DNA from: Riptortus pedestris
Lineage: Eukaryota; Arthropoda; Insecta; Hemiptera; Alydidae
Assembly: GCA_019009955.1 (NCBI GenBank)
Contig: CM032228.1
Coordinates: forward strand, 221,253,001 to 221,317,000
Reading direction: 5' to 3'
DNA: 64,000 nt
How positions within the stretch are numbered: position 1 is the stretch's first letter; each line of letters begins with the position of its first letter. Shown piece by piece: positions 8,771 to 20,875 of the stretch. The position numbers and the translations under genes were made by a program. The notes below the pieces were generated by a model. It had not been told where the DNA came from. It saw nothing but the letters and a program-made list of their open reading frames with translations, and searched no databases.

Positions 8771-10289
8771 ATGAAGTTTGAAGAACTAAAAGTGGAACAT
8801 CTGGAGAAGGAGCTGGCTAAACTGGATCTGCCAACAACATGAAACAAGGCTGAACTACAAAGGCGGTTGATTGATGAATTCCAATGACGCGGAATCGATG
8901 TATGTACTTACGAGTTTGACGATAAAGAAGACACTGCTGTGTACTCCTATGTCAAGCAGCAATTTAGATTTAAATTCAATTTTGGCCGCCATGATGGAAA
9001 AAATAAGGGATAATAACCAGAAACTCTTAGAAGCTTCTAGAGCGAATTGTGAGAGGCTAGAAGAAAAGGTTCGAGAAGCTTCTATAGCTAATTGCGAGAG
9101 GTTAGAAGAAAAATTTCAGGAATCTTCTAGACCTAATTACGAAAGACTAGAAGAAGTTTCTAGAGCCAACTGTGAGGGACTCGAAGAAAAAGTTCGAGAA
9201 GCTTCTGTAGCTAATTACGAAAGACTAGAAGAAGTTTCTAGAGACAATTGCGAGAGGCTAGAAGAAAAATTTCAGGAAGTTTCTAGATCAACTAATCAAA
9301 AACTCAATGAAATTTCAGAGGTATTGGGCAAACGGGTGGAAGCCATAGAGCAGAGAGTCAGCGAGTTTGATGAGAAACTCTGCGGCATTTCTGTGGCACA
9401 GAAGAAGGTTGAAGATGACGTGTCCAACCTAGGAAGAAAGTTGGACGATGAAATACGTGAGCTACAATTTCAAATGGACAATCTACAAGTTCGAGAAGGT
9501 CCGGTGAGAGTTATTTCAGAACAGTTCAGCAGGATTAAGACCCCACCTTTTGATGGAAGCGTACCATTTAATGTTTTTAAATTCCAATTTGAGACGGTGG
9601 CCAGTAGAAACGGATGGAATAATGAAGGGAAAGCGGTAGAACTGATTTTGGCACTGAAGGGAACCACTGCAGAATTCCTGGAGAGTTTACCGGCCGCTTT
9701 CAGGAATAATTATGAGGACATCATGGTGACCTTACAGCGCAAGTTTGGCGGTGAGCATAAGCGAGAACTGTACAGGATGGGGTTACGCGGCAGAGTACAA
9801 AAACCGAATGAGACGCTCCAAGATTTTGCCATGGACATCGAACGTCTGCTCCAGCTGACTTACCCAGGTGAGAATCATCCGTTCTTGGATCAGTTCAAAA
9901 TTGTAGCATTTGTTAATGGTATACGAGACCCAGATGTTAAATTCGTGGTGTGTGCTATGCAAAAATCATCCTTTGCTGAAACCATCTCTTATGCTCTAGC
10001 CCAGAAGACCGCTAGAGTCATCTCAAGGCCACAAGTCTACAAGGTGCGGCATCTTGAGTCTGATATTCAAAATGACACCCAAATATCAAGGGGTGACATA
10101 GAAGAATTAGTCAAGCGAGTAATGGAGGAGCAAAGGAATAGATCATGCTCAAAATGCTTCAACTGCGGCAAGGCAGGCCATTTTCAACGCAACTGTAAAG
10201 CTCCAAAGAAGAGGTCTAGATCTGTTTCGCCACCAAGAGAGAACAAACGGACGAATAACAGCAAATCTCAAGAGACACCGTTAAACTAA
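8771..10289 (+). pseudogene. Gypsy Gag polyprotein, broken
   Basis: A likely original start at 8771 gives a SAP-like N-terminus (MKFEELKVEHLEKELAKL), stopped by TGA near 8840 and again near 8885. A frameshift near 8950 then leads into the long frame 8871-10289. That frame has a coiled coil built from near-repeats of ANCERLEEKVREAS (about 9030-9300). A capsid-like domain follows (PFNVFKFQFETVASRNGW onward, 9560-10020). The zinc knuckle CFNCGKAGHFQRNC lies at 10156-10197, followed by a basic tail. The family assembles the particle and binds RNA. The 472-codon frame alone would lack the original N-terminus. Confidence 0.85.
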
Positions 10290-13200
10290 AACGAGCTAGC
10301 ACTGAGGGGCAAGAGCTAGCTCCTACAACCGCTGGCCCCACAATCTCCATTTCCATAATACAACAGAATAGCAACCTTACAGCTCGTGGACTTATCAACG
10401 GAAGAAAGCAGGTCCTCACCATAGACACAGGGGCATCGCAGTCCATAATTAGGCCTGATTTGGTGAAATTATCCGTAGAATCATTAGACAACATTCGACT
10501 GCGCACTGCTACTAGGGAATCTGCCACCGTCTATGGAAGAGCCAAGGTTCGACTGCCTATCGCCAACACTAGCGCCGATCACGTATTTGTTGTCGCCGAC
10601 ATAGTGGACGAAGTTATCATCGGTGCAGACTTCATGATAGTCCACGGTATCAATCTGCACATGGGCCAAAGAGTTATGATCTGGCGCAACGTCGAAATAG
10701 CCTTGGAAGTTGGATACGAGAACAAGGCCACAGTAAGGAGGCTATTTACCGTCGGACGACAGAAACTACCACCTCATGCAGAAACCTTAGTATGGGCGCG
10801 AAGATTGTGAGGATAACCGGTTGTGGGTAGTAGAACCAAAAGAACTTAAAGACGACATTATAACAGCTAAAGCCCTCGTGAAAACCTGCGACGATGGACG
10901 AGTTCCAGTGAGAGTACTCAATCTATCCAACAACGAGAAGAACATTAACAAAAATTTTATAATAGGGCAATGTGAGCCAGCAGAAGCGATAATTAACTAT
11001 GCCAAAAATTCAGGATACCCGAAAATGACAGCCAAGGAACGCGAATTACTTGCAGAAGAAATGGAAAAATGGACGAAAGGACTGTCATCATCTGAAAGAA
11101 ACAAAGCAAAGGAGTTGCTAAGAACACATGCCTCCGTCTTCGCCCTAAGCAATAAGAGTCCAGGTAGAACAGCTGTAGTGAAACATGAAATAAATACCGG
11201 TGAAGCGAGACCTATAAAACAAGCACCCAGGAGTGTTCCCCTAGCGAAGCGGAACGAAGTCAAAGAACTTGTCAACGAAATGGAGCGGAATGGAGTCATC
11301 GAACCATCTTCGAGTCCATGGAGCTCGCCAATAGTTCTAGTAAAGAAGAAAGACGGCAGCACCAGATTCTGCGTCGACTACAGAAAACTCAATGACGTCA
11401 CCAAGAAAGACAGTTATCCGCTGCCAAGAATTGACGACACCTTAGACACGTTGGCTGTTACGAAATGGTTTTTTACCTTGGACCTGCAAAGCGGCTAATG
11501 GCAAGTAGAGATAGCCGATAAGGACAAAGAGAAAACTGCCTTCAGCGCAAGCAATGGTTTATGGCAGTTCAAGGTAATGCCATTTGGGCTCTGCAATGCC
11601 CCAGCTACTTTTGAGCGTTTAATGGAACGTGTGCTATAGGGTCTCAATTGGAAGACGTACTTGGTGTATCTTGATGACATAATCGTTATGGGGAAGACTT
11701 TTGAGGAACATCTTAAAAACCTGGGTGAAGTATTTACTCGCATAACAGCTGCTGGACTAAAGTTAAGCATCACGAAATGTGCTCTATTTCAGAAGGAGGT
11801 TAAATACTTAGGGCATCGAATAGCAGCAGAAGGCATCTCCACTGACGAGGACAAAATACGGGCAGTAAAGGACTGGCCTCGACCTCGAAATCTTCATGAG
11901 CTGTATAGCTTCCTGGGGATTTGCACATACTACCGGAGATTCGTGCCAAACATTGCCCAGGTAGCAGCCAGCCTGCATAACCTAATCAAAAAGTCCCGAC
12001 CATACCACTGGAGTGAGGCAGCGGAAGATGCTTTCCAGAGGCTCAAGGAACTCTTGTGCACAGCACCAGTCCTTGCCTAGCCTATAGCTGGCCAGAAATT
12101 CATAGTTGACACGGACGCGAGCGGCTATGGAATAGGAGTGCTTTCTCAGGTAGTGGATGGGACAGAAAAAGTCATCGGCTACTACGACAGGGTACTCTCC
12201 AAGCCCGAAAGAAACTATTGTGTGACCCAACGGGAGCTTCTGGCACTGTTAGAGTGCGTCAAGCATTACCACAAATACTTGTATGGTCAACACTTCACCT
12301 TAAGAACAGACCACTCCGCACTACGTTGGCTGCTGCAGTTCAAGAACCCAGAAGGTCAGCTTGCACGATGGATTGAACGTCAGAGCTATGACTTCAGCAT
12401 TGAGCATCGAAAAGTGGGGAAACACAATAACGCTGATGCCCTTTCAAGACGGCCATGCAACGTAGAATACAAACACTGTACTAAAGCCGAGAAAGAGGAA
12501 AGCGTGATTGATGTGCGACTTACCCGTATTGGCTCAGGCGAGGGCTGGTCGAAGGCTCAGAAAGTTGACCCGATTCTGGCGAAGATTATATCGGCTAAGG
12601 AGGGCACCAGAAAACCGACCCGTAATGAGACATCAGCAGAATGCCCACTTGCGAAATCATACTGGGTCCAGTAGAATAGCCTAAAACTGGTGGAGGGCTG
12701 CTTATATCGATGTTGGGAGAGCACAGATGGCAAAACCACAGCCGACCTAATTGTCGTGCCTACTTCCAAGATAAATGAGGTATTGAAACAATTCCATAAC
12801 GGTCCCAGCGGCGGCCATCTGGGAATTACAAAAACCCTGGAAAAACAAAGATATTACTGAGTGGGATGTCACCAATCTGTAGCCGATTGGATAGCGAATT
12901 GAAAGCAGTGCATTGCAGCCAAGGGTCCATCGAGAAGAAGTCGTGGCAAGCTTCAGCAGTACAACGAAGAGGTGCCCCTTTCGAGCGGATAGCCATCTAT
13001 CTAGTTGCTGGTCCATTCCTTATCAGTGAAGCCGGAAACCAGTATGTCCTAGTTGTAATGGAATATATCAGCAAATGGAAACCATACCAAACCAGGAGTC
13101 CAAAACGGTTGTGGATGCGTTTGTGAATAATTGGGTGTGCCGATGCGGGGGTTCCAATAGAACTCCATTCTAACCAATGGCGAAATTTCGAATCGGCCAT

Positions 13201-13735
13201 TTTCAAGGAAATGTGTGAATTGTACGGCATCAAAAAGACAAGAACGACACCACTTCATCCACAATCTGGTGGCATGGTTGAGAGATTTAATCGGACACTG
13301 GAGGAATATCTGAGGAAAGTGGTTAGTACACACCAAAGACATTGGGATGTGCACATACCAAAATTTCTACTGGCATACCGCCGTCCATGATTCCACCTCC
13401 CGTACTCCAGCGAAAATCATATTTGGAGCAGAACTAAAACTGCCAGCAGATTTGGAATTTGGGGCCAAACCCGGACGGTCCTGCGTAGACAATGGAAATA
13501 CTTCCCAGGCACAGGGAGGACCTGCACGAGCTCCATGAGTTTCTACACAGCCGTATTAAAATAACAAGTGACAAGATGAAAGCCAGGTATGATAGAGCCG
13601 CAAATACGGAGGGATTCACAAAAGGGCAAATGGTTCTACTATTTAACCCACAACGCAAGAAAGGACTATCTCCTAAATTGCAGACGCACTGGGAGTGACC
13701 TTACAAGGTGATCAGGAGATTGAACGACGTGGTCT
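10290..13735 (+). pseudogene. Gypsy Pol: protease, RT, RNase H, integrase, broken
   Basis: Protease has TIDTGASQS (GAC at 10424) and lies one frame back from gag, as expected for a -1 shift. An indel near 10800 returns to the gag frame. RT spans about 11100-11800, with the catalytic YLDD at 11667-11678. In-frame stops occur at 11496, near 11637 and at 12078. RNase H begins FIVDTDASGYG near 12100 and reaches NADALSRRP near 12450. Integrase has an HHCC region (12785-12915) and a core at about 12990-13330. The first two acidic catalytic positions look changed: IAIYLVAG where Asp is usual, and HSNQWRNF where an HSDQG motif is usual. The Glu in GMVERFNRTLEEY is kept. Further frameshifts follow. 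The gene is dead. Confidence 0.85.
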
Positions 13736-13872
13736 ACAGGATTGAGGCATCTCTGAATCCTGTAGACCACGTCGTTCAATCTCTTGATCACCTCGTAAAG
13801 TTCCTCCCAGTGCGTTTGCAATTTAGGCGATAGTCCTTTCTTGTGTTGTGGGTTAAATAGTAGAACCATTTG
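13627..13872. repeat. Inverted duplication of Gypsy integrase end
   Basis: The left arm 13627-13745 and right arm 13756-13872 are near-perfect inverted copies around a loop of about 10 bp. Both arms encode the same integrase tail (MVLLFNPQ..KKGLSPKLQTHWE) on opposite strands. The arms differ at several positions, for example CGCAAG versus CACAAG and GAGTGACC versus GAGGAACT. The right arm keeps an open frame where the left has a stop. Confidence 0.9.
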
Positions 13873-13874
13873 AT

Positions 13875-14470
13875 TATAAGCTATATTAAAATTTTTAGGT
13901 TCGAACGGGGCCTTAAATTAAAAATAGCGATATTTCGTTTCGTATTGCTTTTTCCGCAAAATACGCACATAACAAAAGTTATTTATTTTATTATTTAGAG
14001 TAACTTTTGTTTTATACACTTTTGTCTTATACCGAAGTATAAATGAGTTATTAGCTAAAAACTATAGCGGGAGTCAATAATTTTATTGGGCACAAAAAAC
14101 TAATCCGAACTAAACAAAACTCGGTATTTGAACTACCATGAACTCCTCCATGATAATAAGCTGTGCCAACATTTCTAGGGACGATCAGGAGTGGGGGTTG
14201 TATGGAAGGCCTGCAATTAAAAATAGCAATATTTAGTTTCCAAATATGCACCGGATAAAAGTTGTTTATTTTGTTATGTAGAGTAATATTTATTATATTC
14301 ACTTTTGTCGTATAAACGTGAATAAACTAAAACCTTAAGAGGGAGCCAATAATTTTATTGGGTACTAACCATTGAACCAAACTTGACGAAACTCTAAATG
14401 TAAATTATTATTAATTGTTCCATGATTATAAACTATATTAAAATTTTTAGGTTTGAACGGGGGGGGGAGC
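13875..14470 (+). repeat. REP-A internal fragment
   Basis: At least two diverged REP-A units are present (CTATATTAAAATTTTTAGGT.. ATAGCGATATTTCGTTTC.. TAACTTTTG stem, then a second unit at 14170-14460). No terminus is present. It abuts the Gypsy inverted duplication. Confidence 0.7.
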
Positions 14471-14556
14471 GGTATTGACGCACCTAAAACAGCTGTCACC
14501 ATTGGGCTTTGTACTGCATCGAGGAAAAGGAACTTTTATTCATACATGGTTTAGAA

Positions 14557-17221
14557 CAGGGGTCTCCAAACTACGGCCCGCGGAGAGCTAGCATACTTGA
14601 AAACTCCTTTTAGAGAACATATTTTTTATAGCAAATTAAATTTAGTTTACTGAAGTATTCTAATTTTATGTTGAATAATTATTAATATGACAACTACATT
14701 GATATGGTCATGGGCTAACTACTCATAACATTGTTGTAGGCTTATTGTTATTGTTTTTGTGATAAGTTGGATAAACATAGAATTGTAATGAGTAAAGACA
14801 TGTATAATATGCAGAAAATTTAACTTCAGTATATAATAACTAACAAATTATTGAAATGAATCCAACTAACATTTTAAATAAAAACATAACTTATAACAAG
14901 CATAATGGCATATGAAATACTAATGAGATTTATGTAATTGAGATTTTCCACTGACAATAGTTTGTAGTTTTGGACTAATTTTACTTGTACCAATTATTAA
15001 AAGAGATTTAAGATGCTCATCAGTTAATTTAGATCTGTAAACATTTTTTGTGTGTTTCAGGAAGAAGGTCTTCTCACACAAATAAGTAGTACCAAAAAAC
15101 AGAAAACAGTCTACGAGCAAATTTATGCAAATTATCAAATCGTGTCAGTGGAAGACTCTTATAAAATTCCAACAAAGATGAGTTTTGATAATTGTTCTTA
15201 ATTACGTATATCACTACATTGTAGATCAATCATTTCCATTTGAAGTTCCGAGTCTAGGGTTTCAATGCCAGTATCAAAAGGATTCTGAAAAATCTTAATT
15301 TGATTCGCAATGACATCTAAGTCCGATAAACGAGTATCAAAATTTATTTTCAAAGCACTCAAAGTTCCGATGGCAAAATCGATAGGAAATTCTGTCTCAG
15401 TGGTGTTGCTGAATATTTCACATGTTTTAAAATGTGAAAAACATTTACTTCGTAGTTGTGATTGAAACAGTATCAATTTCTTCCGGAGTGATTTGATATT
15501 CGTGTATAAATCAGGAAGATGTTGGTTTTCTCCTTGCAATCTCAAATTCAGTTCGTTCACATGTTTTGTCAAATCAACATAGAATTCTAACTTCCACAGC
15601 CATGCGTTGTTTTGTAATTCAGTAAGAGGGCGATGCTTTTCATTCAAAAAAATTTCGATCACTGCTCGAAGTTCAAAAAAGCGCTGAAGGACTTTCCCAC
15701 AACTAAGCCAACGTACGGCAGTATGATAAGGTAAGTCATTTTCTCCAATCTCTTCAATAAATTGTCGGAAGTGTCGGTGATTCAGCCCAACAGATCTGAT
15801 AAAATTAACAGTTGTTATTACTGGTTTCAGAACTTTAGACATATCCAAACATTTTCCGCACAAAGACTGGTGATGAATGATACAATGTAAGACTAATGGT
15901 TTTGAACCACCGTCATTTTCTACAGCCTTTGACACATGAGCGACCACTCCTTTATCTTTCCCACTCATGTTTTTGCCTCCATCAGTTGTAATACATTTCA
16001 AGTTTTTCCATCGAAGGTTCTTTTGATTAATGGCCATTTCAACTCCTTTAAAAATATCTGTACCAGTAGTTGTGCCATGAATACTATACATATCAAGAAG
16101 TTCTTCATACACTTCATAGCTTTTATCTACTCCTCGAATATAAATCAACACCTGAGCAGTATCTGACACATCCGTGGACTCATCTAAGGCCAAAGAAAAC
16201 CACTCAACATGTCCATTTTTGTCGAACAGTTGAGAGGATATATTTTCAGCGATGTTTTCTACCCTTCTGTTCTGTGTTTGCTGACATACTGACAGTTTTT
16301 AATAAATTTACCTTTTCAGGGCACATTTCTTCGGCTACTGCAATTATGCATTCTTTGGTCATTTCTCCATCGGTGAATGATTTTCCACGTTTTGCAATTT
16401 CAAGAGCCACACGTAAGCTGGTACGAGTTGCAGCCTCTTGTTCAGTTTTGAGTTTTGTAAATGAAGATTGCTGCGTTTTCAATCCGCGCTTCATAGCTTC
16501 GAATTTTTCTGTCCGCAAACTTCCTGTATATTTTGAGTAATTTTGAAAATGTTTTGTTTCATAATGACGTTTAATGATATATTCTTTGAGAACGGCCATG
16601 CTTTCATTGCAAATCAAACATAGCGCCTTGTTACTGGACTCAATTACGAAATACAGAATGTTCCACTGATCTTTGAATTTTCTGCATTCACTATCAATTT
16701 TTCGCTTCTTTTCCATACTACTAAATCACACACAAAAGCAACAATACAAATCAAAATACTGTTACAAAGATGTCTTAAACTTAAACAGGTTTTAAGGAGG
16801 TACGCACTATTTTATTTCACAACAGTTTCATAGGAACTGATTAGTGGTTGCGCCACTAGCCTTCTATATATTCCAATTACTGCCATCTAGATTCTAGATG
16901 AGAGTGGAAGACACCAGAACTTTCTCGAACCTATTTCCGCTTGTGTCTACCGGATGTCGTGTCACGTTACTCCTCATGGCTCGTACTCTACGACTAATCT
17001 AGAAATTACAGATAATGACAAGAAAATTAATAATATGCAGTGTTGCCGTTTTGCGGACTTTAGTCCGATTTGCAGCCTTTTTTAAACATTGCGTACTTTT
17101 TTTTTCATCAGTGGACTATTTCACTTTTTACCACCTGCAACAATGATAATATGGTTTTGGCCCTCGGAACTTACTGGAGTAATCAGTATGGCCCTAAGGC
17201 TGGAAAGTTTGGAGACCCCTG
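14557..17221 (-). mobile_element. hAT transposon, full length with 8-bp target duplication
   Basis: Terminal inverted repeats CAGGGGTCTCCAAACT (left, from 14557) and AGTTTGGAGACCCCTG (right, to 17221) are perfect over 16 bp. The flanking 8-bp target duplication is GTTTAGAA at 14549-14556 and 17222-17229, with no mismatch. The length is 2665 bp. The TIR and the transposase type match the Charlie/GTF2IRD2-like hAT group. Intact duplications suggest a fairly recent insertion, though the gene has already taken frameshifts. Confidence 0.95.
14920..16716 (-). pseudogene. hAT transposase (GTF2IRD2/ZBED-like), frameshifted
   Basis: The start is ATG at 16716 (MEKKRKIDSECRKFKDQW). The N-terminal part has a BED-like finger (CLICNESMAVLKEY with a later H..H pair, RHYETKH). 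A single frameshift near 16250 separates this 156-codon frame from the 331-codon frame 16193-15198. The latter carries LALDESTDVSDTAQV, TTDGGKNMSG and AVRWLSCGKVLQRFF, the usual blocks of this family. A second break near 15150-15200 precedes the C-terminal dimerisation segment (FGTTYLCEKTF, LTDEHLKSLLIIGTSKISP) in the frame 15138-14920. The enzyme would cut and paste the element. With two breaks it is very likely inactive. Confidence 0.9.
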
Positions 17222-17277
17222 GTTTAGAAGATAGAATACTTTCTACGATTATGAATTATATGGTCCATTTCGTTATA

Positions 17278-17279
<2 letters not shown>

Positions 17280-17331
<52 letters not shown>
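17280..17331. repeat. Poly-A tract, about 51 bp
   Basis: An uninterrupted A run follows GTTATATAT. The element that might own it is unclear, because no LINE or SINE body is recognised immediately upstream; the hAT ends 59 bp earlier. Confidence 0.9.
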
Positions 17332-17333
<2 letters not shown>

Positions 17334-17357
17334 ACATGCACAGGAGACGGGAAATAT

Positions 17358-18016
17358 AAAAAAGTCCGACACGCAGGGGCTGCGTAAACTAAGCAGATTT
17401 CCCACGTGAAGTTTTACAATAGAGAAATCCGCCTAATAACAACTGTAGTAGTAAGAAACCTCTAAACCTAAAACATTATTTAGGGCGTAATAACCCAGCA
17501 AAGTCTAGCCCCAAAAAACAGTTAACCTAACCTCTAAATTTATTCACGAGGGATGAAAGTTATGGAAACGGCCGTCAGAGCTCTCGGCGTAAAGTCCGAA
17601 CATAGCCTACTGGTGACCACACGCGGAATACAAATGCAAATATCTCGGTTAATATTCAAGATACAGAATAAATGTATAGAACAATATGTATAGTAAATTT
17701 AATTTGCAATAAGATTGATTCTATACAATTTTTCGATCCAACGTATAGTAACGGAAATATTTCGAATTCTAGAAAATCCTCCCCTCTAAACTCCCCCTCC
17801 CACTGGTCCGATTTCAGCCATTAACGAACTTGATCTCTCTTTTTACATAAAACGACTAAATATCGAGTTTGGTAACGATCAAACAATAATTGCGACCGCT
17901 AGAGCGGTAACAGACAAATATATATATATGATCGATGGGCATTTGAAGAAAAATTTCAAAAATTCCGTCATGAGTACAACCTCAATAGCTGATTTCCCTT
18001 AAGGGAAATCTGCTAA
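17358..18016 (+). mobile_element. HLE, complete copy
   Basis: This copy has the same order as the one at 4587: AAAGTCCGACACGCAGGGGC, CTAAGCAGATTTCCCACGTG, internal TCTCGGTTAATATTCAAGAT, AGCGGTAACAGACAAATATA, then TTTCCCTTAAGGGAAATCTGCTAA in two parts at the end (18016). The TA tract is only about 10 bp and the TTTTGAACGGACC start of the second half is lost. There is an extra insert near 17470-17530 (TTATTTAGGGCGTAATAACC) not seen in other copies. Confidence 0.7.
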
Positions 18017-18022
18017 TAAATT

Positions 18023-18163
18023 ATTGAGTGACAGTGAACTCTTAAATAACAAATAATTTTATTATTAACAAAGCCATAGCAACGACGGGTATAAATTCTA
18101 AACACTGGGACGGGGAAATGTCAAAATATTGTCAAAAAACACCATCTTCATTCAGCCTCAAAT
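18023..18163 (+). repeat. REP-A 3' region fragment
   Basis: The fragment carries AGCAACGACGGGTATAAATT, AACACTGGGACGGGGAAATG and CATTCAGCCTCAAAT, then breaks off before the hairpin and CTAG end, where the mariner fragment begins. Confidence 0.75.
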
Positions 18164-18435
18164 TCTTTGGGTCGGCATTATACTCTCGTAAAAATTCATT
18201 CCAGCAGTGAACTCGTTCCTGTTTTTGATGAGCTGAAAGAATTTTTGGAATCCATCTTGCACTAACCTTGTTCATATGCAAATGTTCTTTGATGATCCTC
18301 AAAACACTTGTTTTTGAAGGCCCCAACCTCGCTGCTATTTCCTTGGTTTTCAGTCGTCGGTCAGACGGCAATTCAGATTCCAAAAGTTGGATTGTTTCAG
18401 AAGTGACAGCTTCCAGTGGGTCATCTTCTAGACCT

Positions 18436-18437
<2 letters not shown>
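18164..18437 (-). pseudogene. mariner transposase N-terminal fragment
   Basis: On the minus strand the frame reads EDDPLEAVTSETIQLLE, then SDRRLKTKEIAARLG, VLRIIKEHLHMNKVSARWIP and LSAHQKQERVHCWNEF. This is the helix-turn-helix DNA-binding region and linker of mariner transposases (compare Mos1/SETMAR style). The catalytic domain is absent. The N-terminal side runs straight into a (GA)n tract, and the other side abuts a REP-A fragment. Confidence 0.8.
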
Positions 18438-18472
<35 letters not shown>

Positions 18473-18480
18473 CTCTCTTT

Positions 18481-18512
<32 letters not shown>
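18438..18512. repeat. (CT)n plus poly-T tract
   Basis: About 40 bp of CT is followed by about 32 T. On the minus strand the T-run is a poly-A tail for the LINE that follows, and the CT becomes GA. Open frames of Arg-Glu and Lys repeats across it are artefacts. Confidence 0.9.
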
Positions 18513-18513
<1 letters not shown>

Positions 18514-19514
18514 TAATACACTACTAGTAAATTTCTTAAATGCTATAAAAATGTCTTTTCTTTCAACAAGTTCTTTTAATGCTGTTGGAGGCCATTCAAG
18601 AAGGGAGAATTCTCCTGCTAATTCTAGTCTCTCTCTTGCATAATAAGTGCAGTCCAGTAATATATGGCGTGCATCTTCGATTTCTCCGCACTTGCATTTA
18701 GGATCTTCCTTCCTTTTGAAAGTATGTAGTTTGGCGTTAAAATCGCCATGCCCCGAGATTATCTGAGTTGTCCAGAAGTCTGGAACGTACCAGGTGGCCT
18801 CCATTCTTTTGTTGACGAGTGGGAAGAACTGGTGTGTCCATCTTCCTTTGGTTGAAGAGTCCCAGCGGCGTTGCCATTCTTCCACGGCCACTCTTCTCAT
18901 GGCAGGGATGATTTCTTTTAGGCGCCCTTTGTTTACTACAAATACGCTATTTGCAATCTTTGCTGGAAGACCACGTTTCAAGTTGTATTTTCCGACCCGC
19001 AGCTGAAGTTCAAGGTCTATAGGTAATTGTCCCGCTATTACTTGGAGTGCGTCGGTGGATATTGTGGAATACGCTCGTGTTGTAAGAAGTAGTGCTTTTC
19101 TTTGGGTTCGGGCCAGAAGATTTTTCTCATTTCTAGTAAGGTTGTTCCCCCAACTAGGAGCACCGTATAAAGCTATGGGAAGGTATAATGCCTTATATAA
19201 TATATTTCTGCATTTATAATTTAGGCCCCATGTTTTTCCTGCCAGACAATTTAATCGTGCATATTTCATATTCACTTTACTCTGGAGCTGTTTTATATGT
19301 TGGATGCAAGTAAGATGTTCACCAATTGTCACTCCTAAATATTTAACTTCCTTGGCAGGCTTAATTGTGACTCCTCCTATACTGATTTTTGGAGGGGAAT
19401 TTTTATTTAGTTTTCCTTTTAAGAATAAACACTGTGATTTAATTGCATTGAGACTCAGCTTATTATTTTCACACCACTCTAGGATTATATTAGTAGCGAG
19501 TGAAGCTTTAATTT
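18513..19514 (-). pseudogene. R1-like LINE, C-terminal part of RT ORF with poly-A tail
   Basis: The minus-strand frame starts in the RT thumb region (SLATNIILEWCENNKLSLNA at the high-coordinate edge). It continues KPAKEVKYLGVTIGEHLTC and LYLPIALYGAPSWG, then ends in a zinc-finger-like CKCGEIEDARHILLDC shortly before the poly-A at 18481-18512. The 5' part, with the catalytic boxes, is missing, as is common for LINE insertions. The open part is at least 303 codons. It is the same family as 5246-6097. Both edges meet CT repeat: 18438-18480 beyond the tail and 19515 onward at the 5' edge. Confidence 0.85.

Positions 19515-20123
<609 letters not shown>

Positions 20124-20170
<47 letters not shown>
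20124..20170. repeat. (TA)n microsatellite
   Basis: Pure TA tract joined directly to the CT array. Confidence 0.95.
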
Positions 20171-20174
<4 letters not shown>

Positions 20175-20812
20175 CCAATATCTCTATTAAGTTTTAGAAC
20201 TTTATCGTGATCGATTTTTAATTCTCTTTGGAGATTATCCAAAATTATTTCAGAATTCCAAATAAGACAGAATGTCAGCATATATTAGCATAATTGTTTC
20301 TCTACTAATATACAAAACAGAAATTATATCCTGACCTTTGGAAACCTTAGCCTTTGCAAAATTATCAAATTCTTAATTCCAACATTTTGGAGTCTCTTTC
20401 AGTTCATATACTTATATGTAGCAAGTCTAACTAAAGCTGGCAATATTAATTAAACAAAACTCTAGTAATTAAAGGCAGCAACAGAAGTATTCATTTTTAT
20501 CCCATCAAAATTTAACGCAATATTAATTACTTGTCTCAAATCATTTTAAATGTATATTATTGAAATGAGATTTGCATTTGCTGGATGTCTTCATATATGA
20601 CATTATCAACTTACTGTCTGACTATGAAGCATGAGATTCCAACCTCTTTGTATAGTTGGAGCCGGTAGAACCTTCCTCTTACCTTCTTCCAGGCATGGCT
20701 TTGTTTATTTTCATTTTTGTATCTGTCATTACCACGGAATAACATTTTGTTACTCCTTTGTATACTACTCACGATAGTGGCCTAGAAGAAGTAAATACTT
20801 TTGAAAATAATT
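20171..20812 (+). other. EXOSC9 upstream region
   Basis: This is AT-rich and free of the repeat families seen elsewhere. It should hold the promoter and 5' untranslated region of EXOSC9. I see no TATA box, initiator or upstream frame clear enough to mark. Its left limit is the CT/TA microsatellite. Confidence 0.4.
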
Positions 20813-20875
20813 ATGAAGGAAGTAATTTCTAACTGTGAAAAACAATTTGTCTTACAGTCGATCCAAAATGGAAAG
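20813..20875 (+). CDS. EXOSC9: EXOSC9 exon 1
   Basis: The exon encodes residues 1-21, MKEVISNCEKQFVLQSIQNG and a final Lys. It ends in phase 0 before GTATAT. A TTG-started extension at 20801 exists but the ATG at 20813 fits the family N-terminus. Confidence 0.93.

Larger units (their letters stand above)
8137..13745 (+). mobile_element. Ty3/Gypsy LTR retrotransposon, decayed, 3' truncated
   Basis: The order is 5' LTR, primer-binding site, gag with CCHC knuckle, protease, reverse transcriptase, RNase H and integrase, which is the Ty3/Gypsy order. Several in-frame stops and frameshifts make it inactive. No envelope frame and no 3' LTR are present. The copy stops within the integrase C-terminal region at an inverted duplication of its own last 119 bp. 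Two antisense LTR fragments of the same family lie at 7471-7645 and 57462-57741. Confidence 0.9.

Noticed and set aside
10997..11362. 121-codon minus-strand frame in Gypsy RT
   Set aside because: Shadow of the RT coding strand; the + frame carries all RT motifs.
13666..13869. Separate minus-strand gene for an integrase-like protein
   Set aside because: It is the right arm of the inverted duplication of the Gypsy end.
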